Positions 13,294-24,230 are shown, counted from the first letter of the stretch. The stretch is 64,000 bases of DNA from Syngnathus acus (GCF_901709675.1 NC_051087.1:15447067-15511066), one strand, 5' to 3'. Notes: a model not told the origin generated them from the letters alone. Made by a program: numbers and translations.

Positions 13294-13326
13294 GAGAGAC
13301 AGAGAGAGACAGAGCGAGGGAGATAG
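13172..13326. repeat. (GA)n microsatellite with CA interruptions
   Basis: About 155 bp of gagaga with acagag interruptions. It makes open frames on both strands that are not genes. Confidence 0.95.
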
Positions 13327-13329
13327 AAT

Positions 13330-14461
13330 TATAAATATTTAAAAAATATCCACAATTATGTGGAGAAGCCTTTTTAGGGGGAAGGAGGGTAACACTGGTT
13401 ATATAAACTTCAATTACTTTTATCCTAATGTAATTTGTGGATAGATGTAATTTTAAATGTGTTACTCTATATAGAGTTTGTGTTCTTATATTGCAAGTGG
13501 GTCCCAGAGATGACATTTATAGTATTGTTAGGAGCAAAACATCTAGAAGTGTCAAAGTGTTTTGGTTTTCTGTCCTGCATATTTCCTCATACTAATTCCA
13601 GTTATTAGTTGTAGCATTGACATGTACACAAAATGAAGAAATATGAATGTACCCTTACATCACCACTGAATTGGTGGACTGTAGTTACCGTGAGCAACAC
13701 TTGAACGAACATGTACATGTTTTTACTTGAAGTGTTCTGCTCTAAAGCCAAACCTTTGATAATGTAATTTCTCCCTTTGTGCTCTGCTCACACACAGAGA
13801 GAATAGATTAAGAGGGATTGCGTGAGCAATTGAAAAAAGAGAGTCGAACAGCAGTAAATCTGTTTAACATAGATAGCGTGTGCAGACTACAGCGACCAAA
13901 CCGGGCTTTAAGCCTTCCTTCTGTGTGTGCATGTGTGTGTGTGACTTACATTAGATATTTAATATTAACCTTAAATCTCTTGACCTTCCTGTATTTGTTT
14001 CCACTTTCAAGGTAAAAAAAAGTGTTTCAGAAAAAATATCTCTGAAAAAGGTACTCTTTTTTTTAATATTTACTTAAAATTATATTATTGACAATACTGA
14101 CTATTTAATCTCTAATAAAACTAAAATAACCACAATTTATTGTCTATTAATGTCACTTCCATTCATGCCAGTAAACCATATTTAAACGTGGTAATGATAT
14201 GAGGTTATGTCACTGGGAACTCCCATTTATCAAGAGGAAACGAGTTGTGGGTGGCTCATAAGACAGATGGTAAAGAGGAGAGAAAGGTCTCAATCCTAAA
14301 GTAACATATGGTCCCTGTATATGTTCCTCTCTCTGGACCGGTTTGAAGTATGAACCTTCGATCAAAACCTCACTGTTTGTCTTGTCCCTTTCACTTTCCC
14401 TCATAACTGAATAGGCCCTTATTGGCCATATGCCACTCACAAGTTTTCAAATCACTCAACA
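13330..14461. other. intron, nothing recognised
   Basis: AT-rich sequence with no transposon ends, exons or structured RNA that I can support. Confidence 0.5.
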
Positions 14462-15189
14462 GCTTAGAGCAGGGGTGGGCAAACTTTTTGAATTGCAGGC
14501 CGAATTGGGTTCTAAATTTTGACTGGGGGGCCGAACCAGGAGCAGATGGATGTAGTGTTTGTGTGAAGTAATATAAACGACACATAAAGGTAATTGCATA
14601 AAAGGTTTTGGCCTTTAGTAGGTAGTAAAGCACGGATATTCAAAAAAAGCTTTTTGAAAACAAATGCATTTATTAACAGCATTAAAAAAGAAATTTCACC
14701 AAAAAACTACTAACAGTGATTTTCATTAAATATGACACTGTTATTATGAATAACAGTTTCCATCACTTCAGCGCCTGCAGGTGAGATTTATGAAATATGT
14801 TTATCTTATGAGGCGAAATCACATAAAACGGCAAACATTCTGACCAAATACATCCTCTTTAAGAATCAGTGAAAGTATACATCTAAATAAAGTAATAAAG
14901 AAATCAAAACGGTGACGGATATCTGAAAATCAGAGCAGAGCTTTAACTCACAAATATCTGGTGACTGAGGTGAGGAAACAGGAAACACTTAAAGTCGGCC
15001 TTAAAAACTTTAAAAGTTAAGATTAGTCAAAAACAGGTGGTGCATCAAAAACTTGCCTCTGTACTTTTGATCCACAGTTTGTCGGTGAAAATTTTTCCTG
15101 AGTCTTCAAAGTAGCTGTCAACCTCTCCGCTGGAGCCGCACGTTCATGTGTTGACTGCTAGCGTAGTTAGCATTCCTTTGTAACAGAGT

Positions 15190-15354
15190 GACGGCTAATA
15201 TTGTACTCCTTGAATACTGCAACCGTTTCTTGTCATATCAGACAAACCGGGATTGATCGGACTTCAGCGAAAAAATATTTTGTTGTCCATTCTTTTTTAA
15301 ACACTTGGCACTCAGAGTCCACCTTTCTTTTCCTTGGGCCACTCATTTTAATGG
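15190..15354 (-). pseudogene. hAT transposase N-terminal remnant
   Basis: From an ATG at 15354 the frame reads MSGPRKRKVDSECQVF, then TTKYFFAEVRSIPVCLI, stop, QETVAVFKEYN. This is the N-terminal zinc-finger region of GTF2IRD2-like or SCAND3-like hAT transposases (C-L-I-C in intact members; here the second cysteine codon is TGA). Everything downstream is deleted or degenerate. Confidence 0.75.
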
Positions 15355-15610
15355 AAGGATTCCAGGGGAAGGTTTGTGGGTGGCTTTAGCATAAAACTGT
15401 ATCTGAAAGCTCAGCACGCAAATTACGAGAATGATAACGTCACAGCCCACGCTCAAAATTCGGCACTGATAGAAATCGATGGTGGAGTGCGCCGGGTCCA
15501 TACTATTGCGTACGCACAAGCACTTGTGAGTGTGCACTGAGCTTTCTGACACGGCTTTCGGGAGTAAATGCGGGGGCGGGCGGTTCCCCATCTACTGGGG
15601 AAACACAGTC

Positions 15611-15978
15611 ATCCATCCATCCATCCATTTTCTGAACCGCTTTAGTCCCCACGGGGGTCGCGGGCGTGCTGGAGCCTATCCCAGCCGTCATTGGGCAGTA
15701 GGCGGGGGACACCCTGAACCAGTTGCCAGCCAATCGCAGGGCACACAGAGACAAACAACCATTTGCACTCACACTCACACCTAGGGACAATTTGGAGTCT
15801 TCAATCGGCCTACCAAGCATGTCTTTGGGATGTGGGATGAAACCGGAGTGCCCGGAGAAAACCCACGCGGGCCCGGGGAGAACATGCAGACTCCGCACAG
15901 GGAGGGCCGGAGGTGGAATTGAACCCGGACCCTCCTAACTGTGAGGCGGACGTGCTGCCCAGTGCGCCACCGAGCCGC
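15611..15978 (-). mobile_element. tRNA-derived SINE with GATG tail
   Basis: Flanked by a 12-bp duplication ggaaacacagtc (15599-15610 and 15979-15990). On its own strand it starts ggctcggtggcgcactgg (A-box-like), then ggttcaattccacc (B box), and ends in atggatggatgg. The paralogous hAT copy at 21007 has the uninterrupted target (ccccagtagatgggg and flanks at 21120-21150), which proves the insertion. Confidence 0.92.
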
Positions 15979-16118
15979 GGAAACACAGTCATTGCAGGGA
16001 AAATGACCCAAAAAAACGTTCAATAATACAATTTATTCCGGTTTGGCGGGCCAGATTAAACGGGCCCGTGGGTTGGATGTGGCCCGCGGGCTGTATTTTG
16101 CCTATGTCTGGATTAGAG

Positions 16119-16522
16119 CAACAGTATGCATACACATCCTGCTGCCACCATTAGAAGTTCGTCTATTGGTCATTGAGTTATATTGGTTTTAATTTGAAGA
16201 GAAAAAAAAAGAAAAACTTTTCACAAACTACTTCTCACAGTCTGCCTGTCACAAACAAGAGTTTATTGTTGCTCTTTTATTAACCACAATAACCAGATCT
16301 CCCAGGATGAAAGTTCCTCTTGTGTGTTTCAGTTGCTCCTTTTTGCAAGAAGGTAAGATATTATTTTGTCTGCCATTTCCAAAACAGAGCTGCAAAATAC
16401 TGTGCTTCTCTCCATCGTCTCCTTTAATAATGATCATTTTTGTCAAAAACATTTGATGGCATGATTGCTTTCTCCTTGAGCTGAAGCAAACTTAACTTAA
16501 TCGTTCGGGTCAAATGACACTG
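16119..16522. other. intron, nothing recognised
   Basis: No repeat ends or coding signal found between the hAT at 16110 and the TA element at 16525. Confidence 0.5.
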
Positions 16523-16524
16523 TA

Positions 16525-18422
16525 CCGTAATTTTCGGACTATAAGTCGCGGTTTTTTTCATAGTTTGGGTGGGGGGGCGACTTATACTCAGGAGCGACTT
16601 ATATGTGTTTTTTTTTTTTCAAAAAATTTCAAAAAAAAAAATTCAAAAAAAAAAAATGAAACCGCGATAAACGAACCGCAATGTAGCAAGGGATTACTGT
16701 AATTTGAATTTCAAGTGACGACAGCAGCGCGAAACCATCTGCGTCACTCCAATTCATTAAATCCATCAATCGTCCTTTGTCAACAATGCGTGCGCGCCGC
16801 TGACGGCTTTTGCACTTAAAAATATTCCACAGGCCCATATAACGATATATAAATTATATATCAAATAACTATTATATAAGCAATAATGTTATCAAACCAT
16901 CTGTGCACTCTAAATCATTAAATCCATCGATCAAATTCCTCGTCCTTTGTCAACTTCGCCGCGCGTGCGCCCTGACGCCAGCCTCGTCGTTATTCCACAG
17001 ATTTACTATATAACTATATTGTAGCGTTAACAAAGTTCAAGGAAAGACGTGGGTTTGGTAAACGGCTCTTTATTTAACAAAACAAACTTACAGGCGTGTG
17101 GCGGCGTGGACGTCCAGCCACGAAAGGGGACGAGAGCTCCATACGATAGGACCGGGCGTGCGTAGAAGCCATGACCGAGATCCATGCACCGTCCTCGGAC
17201 AGCCACCCGGCTGAGCGCCGGCCCTCGACTTCCATCCACGGAGCTGAAAGGCAGCTCGGTAGAGTAGGACCGGGCGTGCGTAAAAGCATTGTCCGAGCAC
17301 CATCCACCGTCCCTGGACAGCCACCCGGCCGAGCGCCGGCGCCCGACTTCAATCCACGAAAGTGAAAGAAAGCTGGACGAGTGACGCGCGACGTCGCGCT
17401 GCTGACGTCAGCAGCGCGACGCGACGTCGCGGTCGCGCGTCAGCAGCGCGACGGTTGTTTACATAAAGGACAAAGATCGACTCGTCCAGCTTTCTTTCAC
17501 TTTCGTGGATTGAAGTCGGGCGCCGGCGCTCGGCCGGGTGGCTGTCCAGGGACGGTGGATGGTGCTCGGACAATGCTTTTACGCACGCCCGGTCCTACTC
17601 TACCGAGCTGCCTTTCAGCTCCGTGGATGGAAGTCGAGGGCCGGCGCTCAGCCGGGTGGCTGTCCGAGGACGGTGCATGGATCTCGGTCATGGCTTCTAC
17701 GCACGCCCGGTCCTATCGTATGGAGCTCTCGTCCCCTTTCGTGGCTGGACGTCCACGCCGCCACACGCCTGTAAGTTTGTTTTGTTAAATAAAGAGCCGT
17801 TTACCAAACCCACGTCTTTCCTTGAACTTTGTTAACGCTACAATATATATTATCTATATATAGTAGATCTGTGGAATAACGACGAGGCTGACGTCAGGGC
17901 GCACGCGCGGCGATGTTGACAAAGGACGAGGAATTTGATCGATGGATTTAATGATTTAGAGTGCACAGATGGTTTGATAACATTATTGCTTATATAATAG
18001 TTATTTGATATATAATTTATATATCGTTATATGGGCCTGTGGAATATTTTTAAGTGCAAGAGCCGTCAGCGGCGCGCACGCATTGTTGACAAAGGACGAT
18101 TGATGGATTTAATGAATTGGAGTGACGCAGATGGTTTTATTAACGTGTTATTTATGTAATAGTTTTTTGAATAACTCTGAATTTTACGTCAGGGCCGTTC
18201 TCAGCTCTTAGTTTGTGTTTATGTCACGTTAGCATAGCTATCGTTTAGCCTGTTGTTGCTCGTTCATGACTGTTCTTGGTGTTGGATTTTGTCGAATAAA
18301 TTGCCCCCCAAAATGCGACTTATACTCCGGAGCGACTTATATATGTTTTTTTTCACTTTTTTGGGCATTTTATGGCTGGTGCGACTTATACTCCGGTGCG
18401 ACTTATAGTCCGAAAATTACGG
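16525..18422. mobile_element. TA-flanked pogo-like element containing a 1.4 kb palindrome
   Basis: Complete copy: TA at 16523-16524, TIR ccgtaattttcggactataa, mirrored at 18400-18422, TA at 18423-18424. Both ends carry paired ATAAGTCGC-type motifs that can fold. The interior is an inverted duplication of the modules and GC-rich internal repeat found once in the 1-1016 copy. There is no transposase. Confidence 0.88.
16732..18137. repeat. giant inverted repeat, arms about 650 bp, loop about 100 bp
   Basis: Left arm 16732-17380 is the reverse complement of 17480-18137 with few mismatches. For example aaaccatctgcgtcactcc at 16732 pairs with its complement ending at 18137, and tcaatccacgaaagtgaaag near 17349 pairs near 17501. 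The loop holds a perfect 24-bp palindrome centred on a tgacgtca motif near 17406. Identical ORFs occur on opposite strands in the two arms, which confirms the symmetry. Confidence 0.9.
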
Positions 18423-18424
18423 TA

Positions 18425-19390
18425 GTTATTGGTTGGTCTTTGAGGATGGCTTCTATCTCACAAACTAGTGGTTGTTGTTTTAGAACAGGTGTAGCGGACA
18501 CTGATTCATCGTCATAATTCAGTTATTGTGTGTTGTTACCCTGTCTTTGTTTACTGCCGATTGGTTTGTTCCATTGTGTATTGCTGAAGTCCCTTTGAGA
18601 GGGACGCATAACGGATTGACGGGAGTTTTCTTCCTGGGTTATGTGACTGGCGAACACGGAAGTACAAAAATAAACAACACGTTGCTGCCTAGTTAAAAAG
18701 TAGAACTTGCCTTATGTTTTCACTCTGCAATTTCTACAATGCAAAGATCTTTATGACTAGTCTGATCAGTCTCTCCCAGACTCTGCCACGGTGGGAAGGA
18801 AAGGAAAGATCAAAGTCCATTTTACTCCTTCTGTTCGAAGACTGTTTTGAATCACGCAATGTGAGCTGATTTGAATGGGAAAGAGAAGCACTTGTGAATG
18901 TGAACACCAGACCCTTGAAAATCAAGATTGAAATTAAATTATATTTTAAATTGGTATCATGTTCAAACGTCAACATGAGGCCCGGAAGAGCGAAGTCAGT
19001 GTAAAGTGAGGAGGATCTAATTGGAGAATAAAGTGAAGAGGATCTAATTGGAACTGGAAAATTGACCAATCTTTCTCTGACATGTTCCTCACGAATGGAC
19101 GCAACAGTTACTTGCTATTAAGGATGGCATGAGACACAAATCCCATGAGACAAGATGTCTCACGAGAATGAGTCCACGAGAATGAGGTAAGATTTTTGCA
19201 AACTTTCTACTAAAAAATAATTATTATAATATAATTATATTAATATTATAATTATTATAATATAATTATAAATTTCCCAGTTCTCAAAATTTTTACTTTT
19301 TATTGAGTAGACAGCTAGAAAATGAATTATCTCATGCTACACTTGATCTGGTGAGACTCCCCCTCCACGCAAGGAAAATGTAATGGCCGT
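18425..19390. other. intron with degenerate repeat fragments
   Basis: Near 19115-19190 there is a degenerate MITE fragment (gagacacaaatcccatgaga) related to 10180-10260. A short direct duplication of ggatctaattgga lies at 19013-19050. Otherwise nothing recognised. Confidence 0.45.
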
Positions 19391-19605
19391 GATGATTAGG
19401 GATGGGAATTGATAAGATTTTTACGTTTCCGATTCCATTTTTGATTCCGTTTAACGATTCAAGACCTTATCGGTTCTCTTGTCGATTCTTATTCAGGAAA
19501 AAAGAAGAATCATTTTGTTTTATATATTGCAACTTTGTGTAAATATGACATTACAAACCTAAGAGTGAAGAATGCAAAAAATTTTTTTACAATAGAAATC
19601 ATCAC

Positions 19606-20076
19606 CTACCGAAAATCAGGGGCTTCTACAGTGGCAAACGGGAGCATGCCTTTAACTACAAATTTTGTCACTGCATGATGACATTTCTGTGCTTGGACAT
19701 TTTGCACTTCCTTGCCTCCGTGAATGGATAAGCTAGAGGTACAGTACTGCTGGCATCTGACCAGTCGGACGGTGTCTCTCGTTGTCATCTAAAATAAAAC
19801 ATGAGACGCGATTTGCATGACAGATTTTACAATTATAGAAATAGAGCTACCACAAAAAAGCAGTGTTACCTGCAGTAAAACTGCACGTCGAGGTCTGGTT
19901 AATGCTGCTGCTGGTGCTAGGTTTTTGACAGTCCCTCCGCAGCAGATAAAACACGTGACATTCCGTTAAACTAATGGCATGCTGCATGTACAAATTTTTT
20001 TGTGCATTAGAGGTATTTCCTCCCTTTGTTGAAATTTCAACATTGCAAGTATTGCACATTGCTCTATTCTCGTCAT
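19606..20076 (-). pseudogene. ZBED-like hAT transposase, split inside its BED finger by a LINE
   Basis: Minus strand. MARVRQKRAKVWLHFAKK lies at 27115-27065. The frame resumes after the LINE as YDENRAMCNTCNVEISTKGG (20078-20020), then NTSNAQKNLYMQHA. Together these give the aromatic W..F, CNTC and L....H pattern of a BED zinc finger. A further segment, AVTKFVVKGMLPFATVEAP (near 19670-19615), matches the region after the finger in ZBED hAT transposases and seems to be on a separate exon. The catalytic core is missing. Confidence 0.7.
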
Positions 20077-20089
20077 ATGATGGCGCCGC

Positions 20090-21006
20090 GGATGGCAGCC
20101 ACGGTGAGTCGCTCTCTGTTTATTTGTCTTATTTTGTGTGTTTTCTGTGTCCTCTGCTGTCCATCCCGGATCACTTTTACCAGAGAAGCGCTGTTAAACA
20201 TCGGACAGTCTTCTTCTGGTATTTTCTCTCCTGTTCTCTCCGATTCAGACTGTTTGTCGGAGATTCTAGCCGGAGCGGCGGTGCTGTACAAGCTAGCGCG
20301 TCGACGGCGGCGCGGAAAACGAGCCGGAGCACTCGTAAGGCTGAGGCAGAGAGGGTTCCGTTCTGCCCTACCGTCAATTCATCTGGCGAATGTCCGCTCC
20401 CTGGCGAACAAGATGGATGAACTGCTGCTCCTCACTTCAAGGAACACGGACTTCAGCAGATCCGCCGCGCTGTGCTTTGTGGAAACGTGGCTCAGCGAAC
20501 GAACCCCCCACCACGCCGTGGAGCTAGCCGGGTTCAGGCTAACGCAAGCAGATCGCAGCGCGGAGCTCTCCGGAAAATCAAAGGGAGGTGGTCTCTGTTT
20601 CTACATTAATGAACGTTGGTGTACTGATGTCACGGTGTTGAAAGAGTTTTGCAGCCCTCTCCTAGAAACACTTTTCATAAACTGCCGGCCGTTCTATTCA
20701 CCACGGGAGTTCTCCTCGATCGTCATGGCGGCTGTTTTCATCCCACCACACGCACGTGCGAGTGAAGCCACGCAGATGCTGGCTGACCAGGTAACAGACA
20801 TTGAGAAACTTCTACCAAACTCACTAATCATTGTTCTGGGTGATCTTAACAGGGCGAACCTCGCACACGAACTGCCCAGATACAGACAGCACGTAACGTG
20901 TCCCACCAGAGGGGCACAGACTCTGGACCACTGCTACACCGTGATCAAGGATGCATACCACTCTGCGGCTCGTGCAGCTTTAGGACTCTCGGACCACTGT
21001 CTAGTT
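20090..21006 (+). pseudogene. LINE endonuclease, cut at its last motif by a hAT insertion
   Basis: N-terminal basic segment RRRRRGKRAGALVRLRQRG, then the apurinic endonuclease: HLANVRSLANKMDEL, CFVETWLSE (catalytic glutamate), KGGGLCFYIN, AVFIPPHARA, VLGDLNRANL (usual GDFN has become GDLN), TLDHCYT and LSDHCLV. The frame is free of stops through to the hAT insertion. The ORF then runs on into the hAT and ends at 21330, which is accidental. Confidence 0.8.
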
Positions 21007-21258
21007 CAGGGGTGGGCAAACTACGGCCCGCGGGCCACATCCGGCCCATGGGACCGTTTAATCCGGCCCGCCAACCCTGAATTAATTGTATTATTAAACT
21101 TTTTTTTTTGTCATTTTGCCTGCAATGACTGCGTTTCCCCAGTAGATGGGGAACCGCTCGCCTGCGCATTTACTACCGGAAGCCGTGTCAGAAAGCTCGG
21201 TGCACACTCACAAGTGCGTGTACGTACGTACTCAGTAGTACGGACATGGCGCACTCGC

Positions 21259-21714
21259 TGTCAGGCAACAAAGACAGGGAACCAAGTGCAGCACGATCCT
21301 TTAATGGTGAGAGGGAAAACGGGGACGTAGAACGAGCAAGTAGTCAGGGCAGGCGGCGATCTGGAGCGTGGTCGAAGGTCAAGCAAGTAGTCAGGACAGG
21401 CGGCGATCTGGAGCGTGGTCGAAGGTCAAGCAAGTAGTCAGGACAGGCGGCGATCTGGAGCGTGGTCGAAGGTCAAGCAAGTAGTCAGGACAGGCGGCGA
21501 TCTGGAGCGTGGTCGAAGTTCAAGGAAGCAGTTGGCTACAAAGTTTGGTCCGGGGACAAAAAGGCAGCAGTATCACGTGCAGGGTAATCAGACGAACTGA
21601 CAACCACTGGCAGAACACAGAGAGGTTATAAAGGGAACCTAACGAGCTGTAGCAGGTGCTGGCAATTCCATGAGTCGGGCTAGGCTGGAAGTCAGGTGAC
21701 GTGGGGACGTGACA
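21259..21714 (-). repeat. 3' LTR of the gag-only element
   Basis: 456 bp, TG...CA ends. Contains four tandem copies of a 47-bp unit at 21336-21523 (gcaagtagtcaggacaggcg...). Confidence 0.92.
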
Positions 21715-21814
21715 GAACCCCCCCCCAAGGGACGGCCCCCGACGTCCCAAAAGCAGAACCCCAAGACGGAGCAGGAGACCGGGCGGGAGGGGGGGAACCC
21801 AAGACGTGCGGCAG

Positions 21815-23225
21815 TCAATAGTCCGAATCAGAACATGTCGACCAAGCCCCGTCATCAGGCGGCACTACCGCCCAGTCCACCTTCCCAGCCGCGGCGTCGG
21901 GAGACGCCGACCAGGGGGCCGGCGCGGGAACCGGACGGGTCCCTACCGGACGACTCCGAGCAGGAAGCCGGTCAGACCCTAACACCCCGCCCACCGGAGC
22001 AGAACCCGGCTGCGGACGTCGCAACGGCAGCGGAGTAAGGGCCCGGGCCATCCGCTGCGGCCGACGGCGAGACCGGACCCGCGGCCGCTGCCCACGGATT
22101 GGAGAAGCGGAGGGCCGAGAGGCAAGGGCGCGGGCTGGAGTCGAGTAGTGGTCCTGGGACAGGGACTCGCGACAGGTAGTGGGGGGCAAGAAAACCGACC
22201 CCACACGGATCCCTGCTTGGCGGGTGTCCTTAGGTCTCGTCGGGCAAGAGGCCACCCAGTGACCCTCACCCCCGCAGTACAGGCAAAGCCCCTCTCTGAT
22301 GCGCTGACTGCGTTTCCTCACAGAGAGAGAGGTGCGTCCGATCTCCATGAGTTCTGACCAGCTGGGCTGGGTGTGAGGAGCAGTAAAGGCGCGCTGACTT
22401 ACGTGGACAGGGTCCCTGGCGGACGACAGGTCCGGTGAAAAAACCGGTGCGCTCCATGACACCCGAGGTGTCGGGCTGATGTCACGGTGACGGGGGGGCG
22501 GAGTCGCTCTCCTCTCCTCGCGTCGCCTCGACTGGATCCGCCGGTCCACCCGTACTGCCAGGTCCATGGCCACTTCAAGGGTCTGTGGGCGCTCGCAGGA
22601 CACCATCTCGTCCTTGATATAGTCCGCGAGTCCGTGGATGAAGGCACCGACGAGAGCCGGGGTGTTCCAGTCGCTACGACGCGCCACCGTCTGGAACCGG
22701 ATGGCGTACTGGGCGACGGACCTGCTGCCTTGGCGCAGCGTGAGGAGCTCTGTGGAGGCGTCCTCCGAGGCGGAGCCCATGTCAAACACGCGCAGGATCT
22801 CAGCGGCGAAGGCGTCAAACGACGAACAAGCGGGTCCCTGCCGCTCGTATTCTGCCGTTCCCCACAGCCATGCCTCGCCCGTCAGGTGAGTGAGCACGAA
22901 ACCCACCTTGGCTGGTTCCGTGGCAAATGTGACGGGCTGGAGGTCGAACAAGACGCGGCAGTTCGTCAGAAAGGCCCGGACGTACTTGGGGTCACCGTCG
23001 AACCTCGCGAGGTTGCTGAGTCTGGGCTCAGGGACGTCCACGTACTGCCCGGGTGCCGAGGCAGGACGGGGCGTGGACATAACGGTGGGCTGATCGGCGG
23101 GGCTGAGCGGCACGGACGTGGACAGAGATGGCACAAACCGATCTGCAGCAGCCAGAGGAGCCAAGTCTCTGTGATCCCTGAGAGCCTCTACCAGGTCCTG
23201 GTGGAGCTGATGGTGCTGCTGCAGT

Positions 23226-23263
<38 letters not shown>

Positions 23264-23413
23264 CTGCTGCAGTTGCTGTTGCTGCAGCTGGAGCTGCTGT
23301 TGCTGCTGCTGGACGACCCTAGTTAACGCCGCCATCTCCTCTGTGGTCTTGCCGAGCTCCCACTCCGTGTGGGTCAAGCGGGCCGTGTCTAGGGAATCGT
23401 GCGCTGGTTGCAT
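21815..23413 (-). CDS. Gag-like protein, 532 aa, intact
   Basis: Opens MQPAHDSLDTARLT 17 bases after the 5' LTR, so the start is well supported. Residues 34-66 are a glutamine-rich probable coiled coil. Residues 120-290 look like a Ty3/gypsy capsid domain (NLARFDGDPKYVRAFL, LTGEAWLWGTAEYE, LRQGSRSVAQYAIRF, FIHGLADYIKDEM). Residues 377-390 are a zinc knuckle, CLYCGGEGHWVASC (C-x2-C-x4-H-x4-C). The last 140 residues are rich in arginine and proline and end in DDGAWSTCSDSDY; they may derive from the 3' end of a deleted pol read in gag's frame. It resembles sushi-type Gag, relatives of domesticated RTL/PEG10 proteins. No stops or shifts. Needs enzymes from another element to move. Confidence 0.88.
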
Positions 23414-23430
23414 TTCTGGTCAGTTCGTTC

Positions 23431-23886
23431 TGTCAGGCAACAAAGACAGGGAACCAAGTGCAGCACGATCCTTTAATGGTGAGAGGGAAAACGGGGACGT
23501 AGAACGAGCAAGTAGTCAGGGCAGGCGGCGATCTGGAGCGTGGTCGAAGGTCAAGCAAGTAGTCAGGACAGGCGGCGATCTGGAGCGTGGTCGAAGGTCA
23601 AGCAAGTAGTCAGGACAGGCGGCGATCTGGAGCGTGGTCGAAGGTCAAGCAAGTAGTCAGGACAGGCGGCGATCTGGAGCGTGGTCGAAGTTCAAGGAAG
23701 CAGTTGGCTACAAAGTTTGGTCCGGGGACAAAAAGGCAGCAGTATCACGTGCAGGGTAATCAGACGAACTGACAACCACTGGCAGAACACAGAGAGGTTA
23801 TATAGGGAACCTAACGAGCTGTAGCAGGTGCTGGCAATTCCATGAGTCGGGCTAGGCTGGAAGTCAGGTGACGTGGGGACGTGACA
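23431..23886 (-). repeat. 5' LTR of the gag-only element
   Basis: 456 bp, nearly identical to the 3' LTR, with the same four 47-bp units at 23508-23695. On the minus strand it is followed by only 17 bases before the gag ATG. No TGG-type tRNA primer-binding site lies immediately next to it. Confidence 0.92.
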
Positions 23887-24026
23887 CTCGCGCTCTATTT
23901 GTATCAGTCCCGAATTTAGAGCGTGGGCTGTGACGACAGCATTCTTGTAATTCGCTCGCTGAGCTTTCAGATACAGTTTTACGCTAAAGCCACCCACAAA
24001 CCTTCCCCTGGAATCCTTCCATTAAA

Positions 24027-24230
24027 ATGAGTGGCCCGAAGAAAAGAAGTGAGTGCCGAATGTTAAAAGAGTGGCCAATTTGGCTCGACGTACGCGACGT
24101 GACGTTCAGCCACATCAACCCGTCACAGATCGAGGTAAACGGATCTCTCCTAAGAATTGCCACAACAAATCTTACTCCAGACTATGATGCACTAGCAAAA
24201 AAGGGAGACCAACAACACTGTTCCCACTGA
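24027..24230 (+). pseudogene. hAT transposase N- and C-termini fused by internal deletion
   Basis: The ORF begins MSGPKKRSECRMLKEW, the start of the same transposase seen at 15354, and jumps to DVTFSHINPSQIEVN and LRIATTNLTPDYDALAKK, which resemble the C-terminus of GTF2IRD2/SCAND3-like hAT proteins. The BED finger and catalytic core are missing. The 67-codon frame is open but can encode no working transposase. Confidence 0.65.

Larger units (their letters stand above)
14470..16110 (-). mobile_element. nonautonomous hAT element, copy A (carries a SINE)
   Basis: Ends are caggggtgggcaaac (14470) and tattttgcctatgtctg (16110), flanked by gcttagag and gattagag (7 of 8 bases match). It is the same family as 21007-24938. 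It keeps the N-terminus of a hAT transposase on the minus strand and lacks the rest. A SINE lies at 15611-15978. Confidence 0.85.
21259..23886 (-). mobile_element. gag-only Ty3/gypsy-type LTR retrotransposon (2.6 kb)
   Basis: Two 456-bp LTRs enclose about 1.7 kb. The duplication ctcgc flanks it (21254-21258 and 23887-23891). Transcription is on the minus strand. The interior holds one long gag ORF, then about 100 bp of 3' sequence with a G-run polypurine tract (cccttggggggggggttc on its strand) next to the 3' LTR. No protease, RT, RNase H or integrase. The LTRs differ at one base that I could see (aa versus at near 21636/23808), so the insertion is young. Confidence 0.92.

Noticed and set aside
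13129-13516. Arg/Glu-rich and Ser/Leu-rich ORFs
   Set aside because: Both are translations of the GA microsatellite.
17074-17788. Paired ORFs on both strands as a gene family
   Set aside because: They are the same sequence in the two arms of a palindromic transposon.
21336-21523. Regularly spaced repeats resembling a CRISPR array
   Set aside because: Contiguous 47-bp tandem units without spacers, inside an LTR of a eukaryotic element.
22487-23326. 279-codon plus-strand ORF rich in Leu
   Set aside because: Antisense shadow of the gag ORF; the leucine run is the complement of gag's CAG repeats.
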